Assembly: GCF_001428125.1 (NCBI RefSeq)
Contig: NZ_LMSM01000008.1
Coordinates: 417,185-481,184, forward strand
DNA: 64,000 nucleotides
Reading direction: 5' to 3'
From: Nocardioides sp. Soil774
GTDB lineage: Bacteria; Actinomycetota; Actinomycetes; Propionibacteriales; Nocardioidaceae
Within the stretch, counting starts at the first letter, position 1. Every line of letters begins with the position of its first letter. Positions 1 to 9,655 of the stretch are shown here, one piece after another. A program made the translations under genes and the position numbers. Below the pieces are notes generated by a model, which made no database searches, was not told the DNA's origin, and was given only the letters and a program-made list of their open reading frames with translations.

Positions 1-1
1 C

Positions 2-1030
2 GGCGGCATCGGGATCAACACCGCCCACGAGCTGGGGCACAAGAAGGAGGCCAACGAGCGCTGGCTGTCGAAGATCGCGCTCGCCCAGGTCTTCTACGGC
101 CACTTCTACATCGAGCACAACCGCGGCCACCACGTGCGCGTCGCGACGCCGGAGGACCCGGCGAGCTCCCGGCTGGGCGAGAACTTCTACCAGTTCTGGC
201 CCCGCACGGTCGGCGGCTCGGTGAAGTCGGCCTGGCGCCTGGAGAAGCGCCGGCTCGCGCGGCGCAAGCAGGGCCCGTGGCGCCTCGACAACGACGTGCT
301 CAACGCGTGGCTGATGTCGCTGGTGCTCTGGGCTGCGGTGATCGCGGCGTTCGGCGTCGAGGTGGCGCCGTACCTGCTCGTGCAGGCGGTCGTCGGCTTC
401 TCGCTCCTCGAGGTCGTCAACTACATGGAGCACTACGGGATGCTGCGCCAGAAGGTCGGCGAGGGCGACCGCCGGCGCTACGAGCGCGTGCTGCCCGGTC
501 ACAGCTGGAACTCCAACAACATCGCGACCAACGTGCTGCTCTACCACCTGCAGCGCCACAGCGACCACCACGCCAACCCCACCCGGCGCTACCAGACGCT
601 GCGCGACTTCGAGGAGAGCCCCACGCTGCCGACCGGCTATGCCGGGATGATCGTGCTGGCCATCGTCCCCGCGGTGTGGCGACGGGTGATGGACCAGCGG
701 GTGGTCGACCACTTCGGCGGCGACGTGTCGCTGGCCAACATCAGCCCCCGCAAGCGCGAGGCCTACCTCAGGAGGTACGCCGCGCAGGGCACCGCCGCGG
801 CTGCCGCGCCGGCCGAGGGGGAGGTGCTGCCGGGTGCGGTCGCGGAGGTGCTCGCCGCCCGGTGCCCCGGCTGCGAGTACGTCTACGAGGTGGCCGCGGG
901 CGACGAGCACGAGGGCTTCGCCGCCGGCACCGCCTGGGCCGACATCCCGGCCGACTGGTGCTGCCCCGACTGCGGCGTGCGCGAGAAGGTCGACTTCGTG
1001 CCCTGCGAGCCCGAGAGGTCGGTCGCCTAG
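2..1030 (+). CDS. alkB: Alkane 1-monooxygenase with fused C-terminal rubredoxin (5' end outside the window)
   Basis: Integral-membrane non-heme di-iron hydroxylase that oxidises the terminal carbon of alkanes, with its own rubredoxin electron donor fused to the C-terminus. The frame is open from base 2, so the start lies upstream. Visible AlkB marks are the histidine boxes HELGHK, EHNRGHH and LQRHSDHH and the NYMEHYG motif. The last ~60 residues carry a rubredoxin iron site, CPGC and CPDCG about 35 residues apart, with the ADIPADWCCPDCG signature. The fusion resembles the AlkW type known from Dietzia, Rhodococcus and Nocardioides. The stop codon shares CTAG with the stop of the convergent selB. 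Substrate length cannot be judged from the sequence. Confidence 0.93.
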   Translation, partial: GGIGINTAHELGHKKEANERWLSKIALAQVFYGHFYIEHNRGHHVRVATPEDPASSRLGENFYQFWPRTVGGSVKSAWRLEKRRLARRKQGPWRLDNDVLNAWLMSLVLWAAVIAAFGVEVAPYLLVQAVVGFSLLEVVNYMEHYGMLRQKVGEGDRRRYERVLPGHSWNSNNIATNVLLYHLQRHSDHHANPTRRYQTLRDFEESPTLPTGYAGMIVLAIVPAVWRRVMDQRVVDHFGGDVSLANISPRKREAYLRRYAAQGTAAAAAPAEGEVLPGAVAEVLAARCPGCEYVYEVAAGDEHEGFAAGTAWADIPADWCCPDCGVREKVDFVPCEPERSVA

Positions 1031-2766
1031 CTCCCTGACCGGGCGACGACCTCGCGCCGGTCGTCCGGCAGGCGCCGGGTGCGCCCGGTGCGGTCGAGGT
1101 GGTCGAGCAGCGGCAGCGCGACCCGGCGGGTCGTGCCCAGCCGCTCGCGCGCCGCGCTGGTGGTGAACGGCTGCTCGAGGCCGCGCAGGAGCTCGACCGC
1201 CCCGTCGACCGCACCGGGCGCCAGCACGATGCCGGGTGCGACCCGGCGCAGCAGGCCGCTGCGCTCGGCGGCTCCCAGCGCGCGCTCGTCGAGGCCGAGG
1301 TCGCGCAACCGGTCGGCGGTGGGGGCGGACCAGGGCGCGGCGGCGAGGTCGCGCAGCACCGCCTCCACCGAGCGACGTACGCCGTCGGGCAGGCCGGTCG
1401 CCTCCCCGACGACCCGACCGTCCACCACCCGCAGCGGCGCCCGCACGAGCGGCCGGACCAGCTCGGGCGACGGCAGCCGCAGCCGCGCGGCCAGCACGGA
1501 GAGCGGCACCGCCGGGTCGAGGGGGTGCGCGGCGGCGTGCTCGGCCACCAGCGCGGGCAGGCGCTGCGCGAGGGACCGGGCGACACCGGGGTCGACCAGC
1601 CACGGCCCGGTGCCGTCCTCGACGGGGACGCCCAGCCGGCGCAGGTGGTCGACGCGGGCGATGCCGCGCCGTGCCACCTCGTCGGCCAGGCGCGGTGTGC
1701 CGTCGGCGCCGGCCAGCTGGACGGCGCGGCGGGCGGCCGCACCGCGGCGGCGGAGCCGGGGCGGGTCGGGGTCGAGGACGTCGGTGCGCCACACCGTGCG
1801 ACGTCCGGGGTCGCGCAGCAGCGCGCGGTCGCCGATCCGCAGCGGCAGGGGCCGTGACAGCGTGAGCCGGGCCACGCCCGGGCCGAGCGGCCGGAACCGC
1901 ACGTCCACGTCGGCCGCCCCGACGTGCAGCACCGGCGAGGTCGGCGGCTCGCCCGGCCCGGACCACCGCACGTCGACCGTGTCGGTGTGGTGCCACGCGT
2001 CGGGGGTCACGAGCACGCTGCCGCGGGCCAGCTCGTCGGTGCGGCCGCCCAGGTTGAGCGCCACCCGGGCCACGCCGGAGACCGCGTCGCGGTCGCGGCC
2101 GAGCGCCTGCACCTCGCGCACCCGCAGCGGCGTGGCACCGAGGGCCAGCGTGTCGCCGCGGCGGACGGTGCCGGCGACCAGGGTGCCGGTCACGACGGTG
2201 CCCGCGCCGCGCACGGTGAAGCGCCGGTCCACCCACAGCCGCACGTCGGCGGCCGGGTCGGGCTCGGGCAGGGCGCGGACCAGGGCGACCAGCGCCGCTC
2301 GCACGTCGTCGAGGCCGGCCCCGGTGCGCGCGCTCACCGGCACGACGGGCGCACCCGCGAGGCCGGTGCCGGCCAGCTCCGCCTGCACGCGCGCCATCGC
2401 CGGGTGCGGATCGGCGAGGTCGGTGCGGGTGACGGCCACCACCGCGTGACGTACGCCGAGCGCGTCGAGGGCGGCGAGGTGCTCGGCGGCCTGCGGCATC
2501 CACGGGTCGTCGGCGGCGACCACGAGGAGCACGGCCGGCACCGGGCCGACCCCGGCGAGCATCGTGGTGAGGAAGCGCTCGTGGCCGGGCACGTCGACGA
2601 ACGCCACCTCGCCGGTCCCGGGCCACTCGGTCCAGCAGTAGCCCAGCTCGATCGTCAGGCCGCGCCGCCGCTCCTCGGCCAGCCGGTCGGGGTGGGTGCC
2701 GGTGAGCGCCTCGACCAGCGCGGACTTGCCGTGGTCGACGTGGCCGGCGGTTGCCACGACGTGCAT
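1027..2766 (-). CDS. selB: Selenocysteine-specific translation elongation factor SelB
   Basis: GTPase that carries Sec-tRNA(Sec) to the ribosome at UGA codons followed by a SECIS hairpin. The N-terminus starts MHVVATAGHVDHGKS with the G1 loop, followed by DVPGHERF (G3). Then come EF-Tu-like beta domains and a C-terminal stretch consistent with SelB winged helices that bind the SECIS. Length is 579 aa against 614 in E. coli. I chose the ATG at 2766 because it opens directly on the GTPase fold; the frame stays open further upstream but only inside selA. It lies 13 bases after selA with a GGAG-like site in the gap, so it is co-transcribed with selA. Its substrate here is the UGA in the formate dehydrogenase gene. 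Confidence 0.95.
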   Translation of the reverse strand: MHVVATAGHVDHGKSALVEALTGTHPDRLAEERRRGLTIELGYCWTEWPGTGEVAFVDVPGHERFLTTMLAGVGPVPAVLLVVAADDPWMPQAAEHLAALDALGVRHAVVAVTRTDLADPHPAMARVQAELAGTGLAGAPVVPVSARTGAGLDDVRAALVALVRALPEPDPAADVRLWVDRRFTVRGAGTVVTGTLVAGTVRRGDTLALGATPLRVREVQALGRDRDAVSGVARVALNLGGRTDELARGSVLVTPDAWHHTDTVDVRWSGPGEPPTSPVLHVGAADVDVRFRPLGPGVARLTLSRPLPLRIGDRALLRDPGRRTVWRTDVLDPDPPRLRRRGAAARRAVQLAGADGTPRLADEVARRGIARVDHLRRLGVPVEDGTGPWLVDPGVARSLAQRLPALVAEHAAAHPLDPAVPLSVLAARLRLPSPELVRPLVRAPLRVVDGRVVGEATGLPDGVRRSVEAVLRDLAAAPWSAPTADRLRDLGLDERALGAAERSGLLRRVAPGIVLAPGAVDGAVELLRGLEQPFTTSAARERLGTTRRVALPLLDHLDRTGRTRRLPDDRREVVARSGS

Positions 2767-2779
2767 CAGGGGCGCTCCA

Positions 2780-4078
2780 TCAGACGGGCTCCGCCACGCC
2801 GCGCACGGCCTCGGCGAGGTCGGCGTCCTCCGCGGGGTCGACGGCGAAGAGGTCGAGGAGCAGCCGCCCGCGCTCGAGCCGGCCGACGACGGGCAGGTCG
2901 GCTGCGCGCAGCGCGACGGCGTAGGCCTCGGGCAGCGCGATCGCGACGCTCGGCAGCACGACGTCGGGCGCACCGCCACCTCCGACGGCTGCGTCGCTGT
3001 CGACGACCTCGGCGCCGAGGTGGTCGGGCAGGCTCGCGGCGATCCGCTCGGCCCGGGTGCGCAGGTCGTCGACGTGCCGGGCGAGCGCTGCGGGCACGGG
3101 CGGCACCGGTCCGGTGAGGGTCGCCTCCAGCGCGGCGAGGGTCAGCTTGTCGACGCGCAGCGCCCGCGCGAAGGGGTCGCGCCGCAGCCGCTCGACGAGC
3201 GGCTCGCGGCCCAGGAGCAGCCCGCACTGCGGCCCCCCGAGCAGCTTGTCGCCGGACGCGGTGACCAGGTCGGCCCCGGCCTCGAGCGCGCTCGTGGCGT
3301 CGGGCTCGTCGGGCAGGCGGGGGTGGCGCCGCAGCAGGCCGGAGCCGATGTCGACGACGAGCGGCGCGGCCAGGGTCGCGAGCTCGCCGGCGGGGACCTG
3401 GGAGGTGAAGCCGCGGACCGAGAAGTTGGAGGGGTGCACCTTGAGGACGAAGGCGGTGTCGTCGTCGACGGCTCGCTCGTAGTCCTCGAGCCGCACCCGG
3501 TTGGTCGTGCCGACCTCGCGCAGCCGCGCGCCGACCGACTCCATCAGCTCGGGGATCCTGAAGCCGTCGCCGATCTCCACCAGCTCGCCGCGCGCGATCA
3601 CGACCGAGCCGCCGTCGCGGCAGAGCACGCGGGTGACCAGGGCGAGCGCGGCGGCACCGTTGTTGACCACGTGGACCGCCTCGGCGGCCGGCACCTGCTC
3701 GGCGAGCGCCTCGAGCGTGCCCCGCCCGCGGCGTCCACGGCGTGCGGTGGCGAGGTCGAGCTCGACGTCGGTCGGCCCGGCCGCGGTGCGCAGGGCGTCG
3801 ACGGCGGCGGGGGAGAGCGGGGCGCGGCCGAGGTTGGTGTGCACCAGCACCCCCGTGGCGTTGACGACGCGACGCAGCGTGGTGGCGCCCGGCGGCAGCG
3901 TCGCGACGGCCTCGTCGGCGACGTCGGCCGGCGCGATCTCACCGGAGCGGCACCGCGCCTGCGCCGCGACGACGCAGCGCTTGACCAGGTCGGGGCCGAG
4001 CCGCTCCGCGGCCTCGCGCAGCCGCGGGTCGGCGAGGACCTGGTCGGTGCGGGGGACCGCGCGTCTCGGATCCGGCAC
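2780..4078 (-). CDS. selA: L-seryl-tRNA(Sec) selenium transferase SelA
   Basis: PLP enzyme that converts Ser-tRNA(Sec) to Sec-tRNA(Sec) using selenophosphate from SelD. Family marks are NATGVLVHTNLGRAPLS near the N-terminus, GDGFRIPELM in the middle and SGDKLLGGPQCG with the PLP lysine. Length is 432 aa, slightly short of the ~460 aa usual for SelA. The frame is open back into the tRNA gene, but the GTG at 4078 is the likely start: a GGAGGGG ribosome site sits just upstream and this places the gene outside the tRNA. It lies 31 bases downstream of tRNA-Sec on the same strand and precedes selB, giving a tRNA-Sec/selA/selB transcription unit. Confidence 0.94.
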   Translation of the reverse strand: MPDPRRAVPRTDQVLADPRLREAAERLGPDLVKRCVVAAQARCRSGEIAPADVADEAVATLPPGATTLRRVVNATGVLVHTNLGRAPLSPAAVDALRTAAGPTDVELDLATARRGRRGRGTLEALAEQVPAAEAVHVVNNGAAALALVTRVLCRDGGSVVIARGELVEIGDGFRIPELMESVGARLREVGTTNRVRLEDYERAVDDDTAFVLKVHPSNFSVRGFTSQVPAGELATLAAPLVVDIGSGLLRRHPRLPDEPDATSALEAGADLVTASGDKLLGGPQCGLLLGREPLVERLRRDPFARALRVDKLTLAALEATLTGPVPPVPAALARHVDDLRTRAERIAASLPDHLGAEVVDSDAAVGGGGAPDVVLPSVAIALPEAYAVALRAADLPVVGRLERGRLLLDLFAVDPAEDADLAEAVRGVAEPV

Positions 4079-4109
4079 CGCACTCCCCTCCGAACGCCCC
4101 GCTGACGAC

Positions 4110-4204
4110 TGGCGGAGGCGGACGGGAATCGAACCCGCCTGGCCCAGGTGCTGGGCCACCACGGTTTTGAGGACCGCGTCCGTCACCAGACGAGAACCGC
4201 CTCC
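4110..4204 (-). tRNA. selC: tRNA-Sec (anticodon TCA)
   Basis: A 95-nt minus-strand tRNA. It has the 8-bp acceptor stem typical of tRNA-Sec (GGAGGCGG with CCGCCTCC), a G discriminator and encoded CCA at 4110-4112. The anticodon loop reads CCTCAAAA, so the anticodon is TCA, which reads UGA. A long variable arm and a GGTTCGATTCC T-arm are present. It stands immediately upstream of selA and divergent from selD. A TACGCT box ends 6 bases before the mature 5' end, so transcription may start at or very near G1. Confidence 0.96.
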
Positions 4205-4241
4205 GCGTGCAGCGTAGCCACAGCCCTCCTAGGTTGGCCCC
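4205..4241. promoter_or_regulatory. Divergent promoters for tRNA-Sec/selAB and selD
   Basis: This 37-bp gap holds two back-to-back -10-like boxes. On the minus strand TACGCT (4211-4216) is 6 bases from tRNA G1. On the plus strand TAGGTT (4230-4235) is 6 bases from the selD ATG. No convincing -35 box is visible for either. The spacing predicts a leaderless selD mRNA and a tRNA transcript with almost no 5' leader. Confidence 0.6.
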
Positions 4242-5258
4242 ATGACGTCACCCCTCCGGTTGACCCAGTACGCCGCCGGCGGCGGATGCGCCTGCAAGGT
4301 GCCCCCCGGCGAGCTCGAGCGCGTGCTCGCCGGCCTGCCCGGCGGCCGCGCCGGCGACCCCGGCGCCGAGGGCGAGCTCGTCGTCGGCGTCGAGCACGGC
4401 GACGACGCGGCGGCTGTGCGGATCCACCCTGCCGCCGACGGCACCGGCCGCGTCGTCATCCTCACCACCGACTTCTTCACCCCCGTGGTCGACGACCCCT
4501 ACGACTGGGGGCGCATCGCGGCCGCCAACGCGCTGTCCGACGTCTACGCCATGGGCGGCACCCCGGTCGTCGCGGTCAACCTGCTCGGCTGGCCGCGCGA
4601 GAAGCTGCCCTTCGAGCTGGCCGCGGAGGTGATGCGTGGGGGCGCCGACGTGTGTGCGCAGGCCGGCACGCACCTCGCGGGCGGGCACAGCATCGACGAC
4701 CCCGAGCCGAAGTACGGCTTGGCGGTGACCGGGCTCGGCGACCCCGACCGGCTGCTGCGCAACGACGCCGCGCGCGCCGGGCTGCCCCTCACGCTGACCA
4801 AGCCGCTGGGGCTCGGTGTGCTCAACAACCGGCACAAGGCCACCGGCGAGCGGTTCGACGAGGCGGTCGCGGTGATGACCACCCTCAACCGCGACGCGTC
4901 GCTCGCGGCGCTCAGGGTCGGGCACCGCGCCGCCACCGACGTCACCGGCTTCGGCCTGCTCGGCCACCTGATGAAGATGATGCGTGCCAGCGGGACCTCC
5001 GCGGTCGTCGACGCCGCCGCGGTGCCGTACGTCGACGGGGCCCGGCAGTCGCTCGCCGCGGGCCACGTGCCGGGTGGGAGCCGGCGCAACCTCGACTGGG
5101 TGCGTCCGCACCTCGACGCGGAGGTCGACGAGGACGAGCTGCTGCTCCTCGCCGACGCCCAGACCTCCGGCGGCCTGCTCGTCGTGGGCGAGCTGCCGGG
5201 CCACCCCGTGGTCGGCGAGGTCGTGCCGCGCGGCGACCACCTGCTGACGGTCCGCTGA
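4242..5258 (+). CDS. selD: Selenide, water dikinase SelD
   Basis: Makes selenophosphate from selenide and ATP, the selenium donor for SelA. The N-terminus reads LTQYAAGGGCACKVPP, matching the catalytic Cys/Sec-Lys loop; here it is a cysteine form, so the gene does not itself need Sec. AIRS-family features follow, including the nucleotide-binding DVYAMGGTP and the TDVTGFGLLGH motif in the second half. Length is 338 aa, typical. The start has no Shine-Dalgarno sequence; TAGGTT 6 bases upstream suggests a leaderless transcript. It is followed after 84 bases by the selenoprotein formate dehydrogenase gene. Confidence 0.96.
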   Translation: MTSPLRLTQYAAGGGCACKVPPGELERVLAGLPGGRAGDPGAEGELVVGVEHGDDAAAVRIHPAADGTGRVVILTTDFFTPVVDDPYDWGRIAAANALSDVYAMGGTPVVAVNLLGWPREKLPFELAAEVMRGGADVCAQAGTHLAGGHSIDDPEPKYGLAVTGLGDPDRLLRNDAARAGLPLTLTKPLGLGVLNNRHKATGERFDEAVAVMTTLNRDASLAALRVGHRAATDVTGFGLLGHLMKMMRASGTSAVVDAAAVPYVDGARQSLAAGHVPGGSRRNLDWVRPHLDAEVDEDELLLLADAQTSGGLLVVGELPGHPVVGEVVPRGDHLLTVR

Positions 5259-5342
5259 CTCACCCCCGGGGATGGTGGACGAGGTTGGAACCCCGGCCTA
5301 TGGTCGGGAGGCGGACGGGGGTCCACTGACCAGGAGGCTCGG

Positions 5343-8300
5343 GTGACGGAGAAGGCGGCTCGCACGAAGCGCTCGTCGCTGCCGTGGCCGGTCCTGCGCC
5401 AGCTCAAGGACGGCGACGTCCTCGGCCGTGGCCGCTCCGTGCGCTCGAAGCGCACCGACGACATCGAGCCCCGCACCGCGACCGCCGACCGCGTCGCCCG
5501 CAGCGTCTGCCCCTACTGCGCCGTCGGGTGCGGGCAGAAGGTCTTCGTCAAGGACGAGCAGGTCGTGCAGATCGAGGGCGACCCCCACAGCCCGGTCAGC
5601 CGCGGGCGGCTGTGCCCCAAGGGCTCGGCCAGCAAGAACCTGGTGACCAGCTCGCTGCGCCAGACCGCGGTGAAGTACCGCGCCCCCTACGCCACCGAGT
5701 GGCAGGAGCTCGACCTCCACACCGCGATGGACATGGTCGCCGACCGCGTCGTGAAGGCGCGGCGCGACAGCTGGCAGGACATCGACGAGCACGGTCGCAA
5801 GGTCCGGCGCACGATGGGGATCGCCAGCCTCGGCGGGGCGACGCTGGACAACGAGGAGAACTACCTCATCAAGAAGCTCTTCACCGCGATGGGCGCCATC
5901 CAGATCGAGAACCAGGCGCGTATTTGACACTCCGCCACCGTCCCCGGTCTGGGGACCAGCTTCGGACGCGGAGGCGCCACCGGCTACACGGCCGACCTGG
6001 CCAACGCTGACTGCATCGTCATCCAGGGCTCCAACATGGCCGAGGCCCACCCGGTGGGCTTCCAGTGGGTCGTGGAGGCGAAGAAGCGCGGTGCGCGGGT
6101 CATCCACGTCGACCCGCGGTTCACCCGCACCAGCGCGCTCGCGCACCAGCACGTGCCGATCCGCGTGGGCAGCGACATCGCGTTCCTCGGCGGGATCATC
6201 AACTACGTCCTGACCAACGAGCTCGACTTCCGCGACTACGTCGTCAGCTACACCAACGCCGCGACGATCGTCAGCGACAAGTTCGTCGACGTCGACGACC
6301 TCGACGGCCTGTTCTCCGGGTTCAACCCGGAGACGCGGACGTACGACCCCTCGAGCTGGCAGTACGCCCAGGAGGACGACGACGAGGAGACGCACCGCTC
6401 CCAGGCCAGCACGGCCGGCGACCACGTGGAGCAGCGCGACACCGCCGCCGGCATGCAGCACGAGTCCCACGGGCACAGCGCCAGCGCGCACCCTCCGCGC
6501 GACGAGACGTTGCAGCACCCGCGCTGCGTCTACCAGGTGCTCAAGCGCCACTACGCCCGCTACACCCCCGAGGTCGTCGAGCAGGTCTGCGGCGTCTCGC
6601 AGGACGACTTCCTCGCGGTGTGCAAGGCGTGGACGGAGAACTCCGGGCGCGAGCGCACCACCGCGCTGGTCTACAGCGTCGGCTGGACCCAGCACAGCGT
6701 CGGGGTGCAATACATCCGCGCCGGCGCGATCCTCCAGCTGCTGCTCGGCAACATGGGCCGCCCGGGCGGCGGCATCATGGCGCTGCGCGGCCACGCCAGC
6801 ATCCAGGGCTCGACCGACATCCCCACGCTGTTCAACCTCCTCCCGGGCTACCTCCCGATGCCCAACGCGGCCAAGCACCAGACGCTGAGCGACTGGATCG
6901 AGAGCGTGCGCAACCCCGGCGCCAAGGGCTTCTGGGCCAACGCGGGGGCCTACGGCGTCAACCTGCTCAAGGCCTACTGGGGCGACGCCGCGACGCCCGA
7001 CAACGACTTCTGCTTCGACTACATGCCGCGCATCACCGGCGACCACGGCACCTACCGCACCGTGCTCGACATGATCGACGGCAAGGTGAAGGGCTACTTC
7101 CTGCTCGGCCAGAACCCCGCGGTCGGCTCGGCGCACGGACGCGCGCAACGCCTCGGGATGGCCAACCTCGACTGGCTCGTGGTCCGCGACCTGTTCGAGA
7201 TCGAGAGCGCGACCTTCTGGAAGGACTCGCCCGAGATCGCGACGGGCGAGATCGTCACGGAGGAGTGCGGCACCGAGGTGTTCCTCTTCCCCGCCGCCTC
7301 CCACGTGGAGAAGGAAGGCACCTTCACCCAGACGCAGCGGATGCTGCAGTGGCGCGAGAAGGCGGTCGAGCCGCCGGGCGACGCCACCTCCGAGCTGTGG
7401 TTCTTCTACCACCTCGGTCGCATGGTGCGTGAGCGCCTGGCGGGCTCCGGCGACGAGCGCGACCGCCCGGTCCTCGACCTCGCCTGGGACTACCCCCTCC
7501 ACGGTGACCCCGAGCAGGTCGCGGCCGGCTGGGGAGAGCCCAGCGCGGAGGCGGTGCTCAAGGAGATCAACGGCTTCGAGGTCGCCACCGGCCGTCCGCT
7601 GTCGTCGTTCACCGAGATGAAGGACGACGGCTCCACCCTCGGCGGCTGCTGGATCTACACCGGCGTGTACGCCGACGGCGTCAACCAGGCCGCGCGCCGC
7701 AAGTCGCGCCACGACCAGTCGCCCGTGGCCCCCGAGTGGGGCTGGGCGTGGCCGATGAACCGCCGCATCCTCTACAACCGCGCCTCCGCCGACCCCGAGG
7801 GCCGGCCGTGGAGCGAGCGCAAGGCCTACGTCTGGTGGGACCCGGAGAAGGGCGAGGCCGGCGAGTGGACCGGCGACGACGTGCCCGACTTCGAGAAGAC
7901 CAAGCCGCCGTCCTACCGCGCGCCCGAGGGCTCCGACGGCGTCGCGGCCATCGAGGGCATCGACCCGTTCATCATGCAGGGCGACGGGAAGGGCGCGCTC
8001 TACGTGCCGCAGGGCCTCGTCGACGGTCCGATGCCCACGCACTACGAGCCCGTCGAGTCGCCGTTCCGCAACCTCATGCACGGCCAGCAGGGCAACCCGA
8101 CGCGCAAGGAGTACCGCCGCGACGACAACCGGATGAACCCGGTGCCCGACGACGACCACGCCGACGTGTTCCCCTTCGTCTTCACCACCAGCCGCCTCAC
8201 CGAGCACCACACCGCCGGCGGCATGAGCCGCTACCTCGAGCACCTCGCCGAGCTACAGCCGGAGATGTTCGTCGAGGTGTCCCCGGCGCTCGCGAAGGAG

Positions 8301-8732
8301 CGCGGCCTCGAGCACATGGGCTGGTGCCACGTGATCACCGCGCGCTCGGCGATCGAGGGTCGGGTGCTCGTCACCGAGCGGCTGCGCCCGCTGCGCGTGG
8401 AGGGCCGCACGGTCCACCAGGTCTGGATGCCCTACCACTGGGGACAGGGCGGCCTGGTGAGCGGCGACTCGGCCAACGACCTCTTCGGCATCTCCCTCGA
8501 CCCCAACGTGCTCATCCAGGAGAGCAAGGTCGGCACGTGCGACGTCCAGCCCGGCAGGCGTCCCACCGGCACCGCGCTGCGTGACTACGTCGACGGCTAC
8601 GTCGCACGCTCGGGCGCCGTGGACCACGTGGTCCCGGTCGTGACCGCCTCTGCCGACGCCGTACGCCGTTCGCACGACGTGCAGGACGAGGGCAAGGAAC
8701 AGCACGCGCCCCACCAGGTGGAGGACCAGTGA
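5343..8732 (+). CDS. fdnG: Formate dehydrogenase alpha subunit, selenocysteine-containing (UGA readthrough)
   Basis: Molybdopterin enzyme that oxidises formate to CO2. The GTG start at 5343 has AGGAG 7 bases upstream. The in-frame TGA at 5925-5927 is residue 195 and sits in NQARI-U-HSATVPGLG, the conserved Sec context of FdnG/FdoG; the frame then stays open to 8732 for 1129 residues in all. The N-terminal 4Fe-4S site has C56, C59, C63 and C91 (CPYCAVGC and LCPKG). NMAEAHPVGF and HVDPRFTRTSA are also FdnG-like. A His- and Asp-rich insert lies at about residues 343-390. No twin-arginine signal is visible at the N-terminus, unlike periplasmic E. coli FdnG. The stop overlaps the beta-subunit start (GTGA). 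Automated calling would split this gene in two. Confidence 0.95.
5925..5956 (+). promoter_or_regulatory. UGA(Sec) codon and bacterial SECIS hairpin in fdnG
   Basis: UGA at 5925-5927 is followed by a 6-bp perfect stem, 5940-5945 with 5951-5956 (GTCCCC/GGGGAC), closing the loop GGTCT at 5946-5950. As I recall the E. coli fdhF SECIS, it has the same GGUCU apical loop, also 18 nt after UGA. The co-located selA, selB, selD and tRNA-Sec support decoding as Sec and not termination. Confidence 0.9.
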
Positions 8733-9655
8733 TCGGCCGCAACAGTCTATTCGGGCCCCTCGACCCGGCGCCCGACGCCGGCTACGAGGCGCCCCCGCCA
8801 CGCAAGGGGTTCTTCACCGACACCAGCGTCTGCATCGGCTGCAAGGCCTGCGAGGTGGCGTGCAAGGAGTGGAACGACGTCCCGGAGAACCTGTTCGAGA
8901 TGCTCGGCACGTCCTACGACAACAGCCACTCGCTCAACGCCAACCAGTGGCGCCACGTCGCGTTCATCGAGCGTCCGGGCACCGCGCCCGTGCCGGACCG
9001 GCCCGCCGTCGACCTCGGGATGCCGACGGTCGGCGCCGCGCCCAGCGACGTACCGGAGGAGGCGAAGCCGGACTTCCAGTGGCTGATGTCGTCCGACGTG
9101 TGCAAGCACTGCACCCACGCGGCCTGCCTCGACGTGTGCCCGACAGGGTCGCTGTTCCGCTCGGAGTTCGGCACGGTCGTGGTGCAGGACGACATCTGCA
9201 ACGGCTGCGGCTACTGCGTCGCGGCCTGCCCCTACGGCGTGATCGACCGCCGCGAGGGACCCGAGGGCGACCCGCGCGTGGGCATCGCGCAGAAGTGCAC
9301 CCTCTGCTACGACCGGCTCACCGACAACCAGCGCCCGGCGTGCGCGCAGGCCTGCCCGACCGAGTCGATCCTCTTCGGCGACGTCGACGAGCTGCGCGAG
9401 CGCGCCAACGAGCGCGTCGCGGCCCTGCACGAGCAGGGGGTGATGGACGCCCGGCTCTACGGCAACGACCCCGACGACGGCGTCGGCGGCACCGGTGCCT
9501 TCTTCCTGCTGCTCGACGAGCCGGAGGTCTACGGCCTGCCGCCCGACCCGGTGGTGACGACCAAGGACCTGCCGCGGATGTTCAACCGCGCGGGTCTGGC
9601 AGCGACGTTCATGCTCGCCGGTGCCGCGGCGTCGTTCCTGCGGAGGAACCGATGA
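8729..9655 (+). CDS. Formate dehydrogenase iron-sulfur (beta) subunit
   Basis: Four-cluster ferredoxin subunit that carries electrons from the Sec catalytic subunit to the membrane subunit. It resembles FdnH/FdoH: CIGCKACEVACKEWN, then CKHCTHAACLDVCPTGS, CNGCGYCVAACPYGV and CTLCYDRL...CAQACPTESI. Length is 308 aa. The C-terminus ends in a short hydrophobic segment (about residues 285-303) before RRNR, as in membrane-anchored FDH beta subunits. The GTG start overlaps the fdnG stop by four bases and its stop overlaps the next ATG, so the three subunits are translationally coupled. Confidence 0.94.
   Translation: MIGRNSLFGPLDPAPDAGYEAPPPRKGFFTDTSVCIGCKACEVACKEWNDVPENLFEMLGTSYDNSHSLNANQWRHVAFIERPGTAPVPDRPAVDLGMPTVGAAPSDVPEEAKPDFQWLMSSDVCKHCTHAACLDVCPTGSLFRSEFGTVVVQDDICNGCGYCVAACPYGVIDRREGPEGDPRVGIAQKCTLCYDRLTDNQRPACAQACPTESILFGDVDELRERANERVAALHEQGVMDARLYGNDPDDGVGGTGAFFLLLDEPEVYGLPPDPVVTTKDLPRMFNRAGLAATFMLAGAAASFLRRNR

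Noticed and set aside
5925..6036. Formate dehydrogenase as a pseudogene split by a stop codon
   Set aside because: The TGA is in the exact Sec context, a SECIS hairpin follows, and selA, selB, selD and tRNA-Sec are adjacent.
5298..8243. 981-codon minus-strand reading frame opposite formate dehydrogenase
   Set aside because: It is the antisense frame of a high-GC gene; its translation is Val/Gly/Arg/Ala/Asp-rich without motifs, while the plus strand encodes a clear FdnG homologue.
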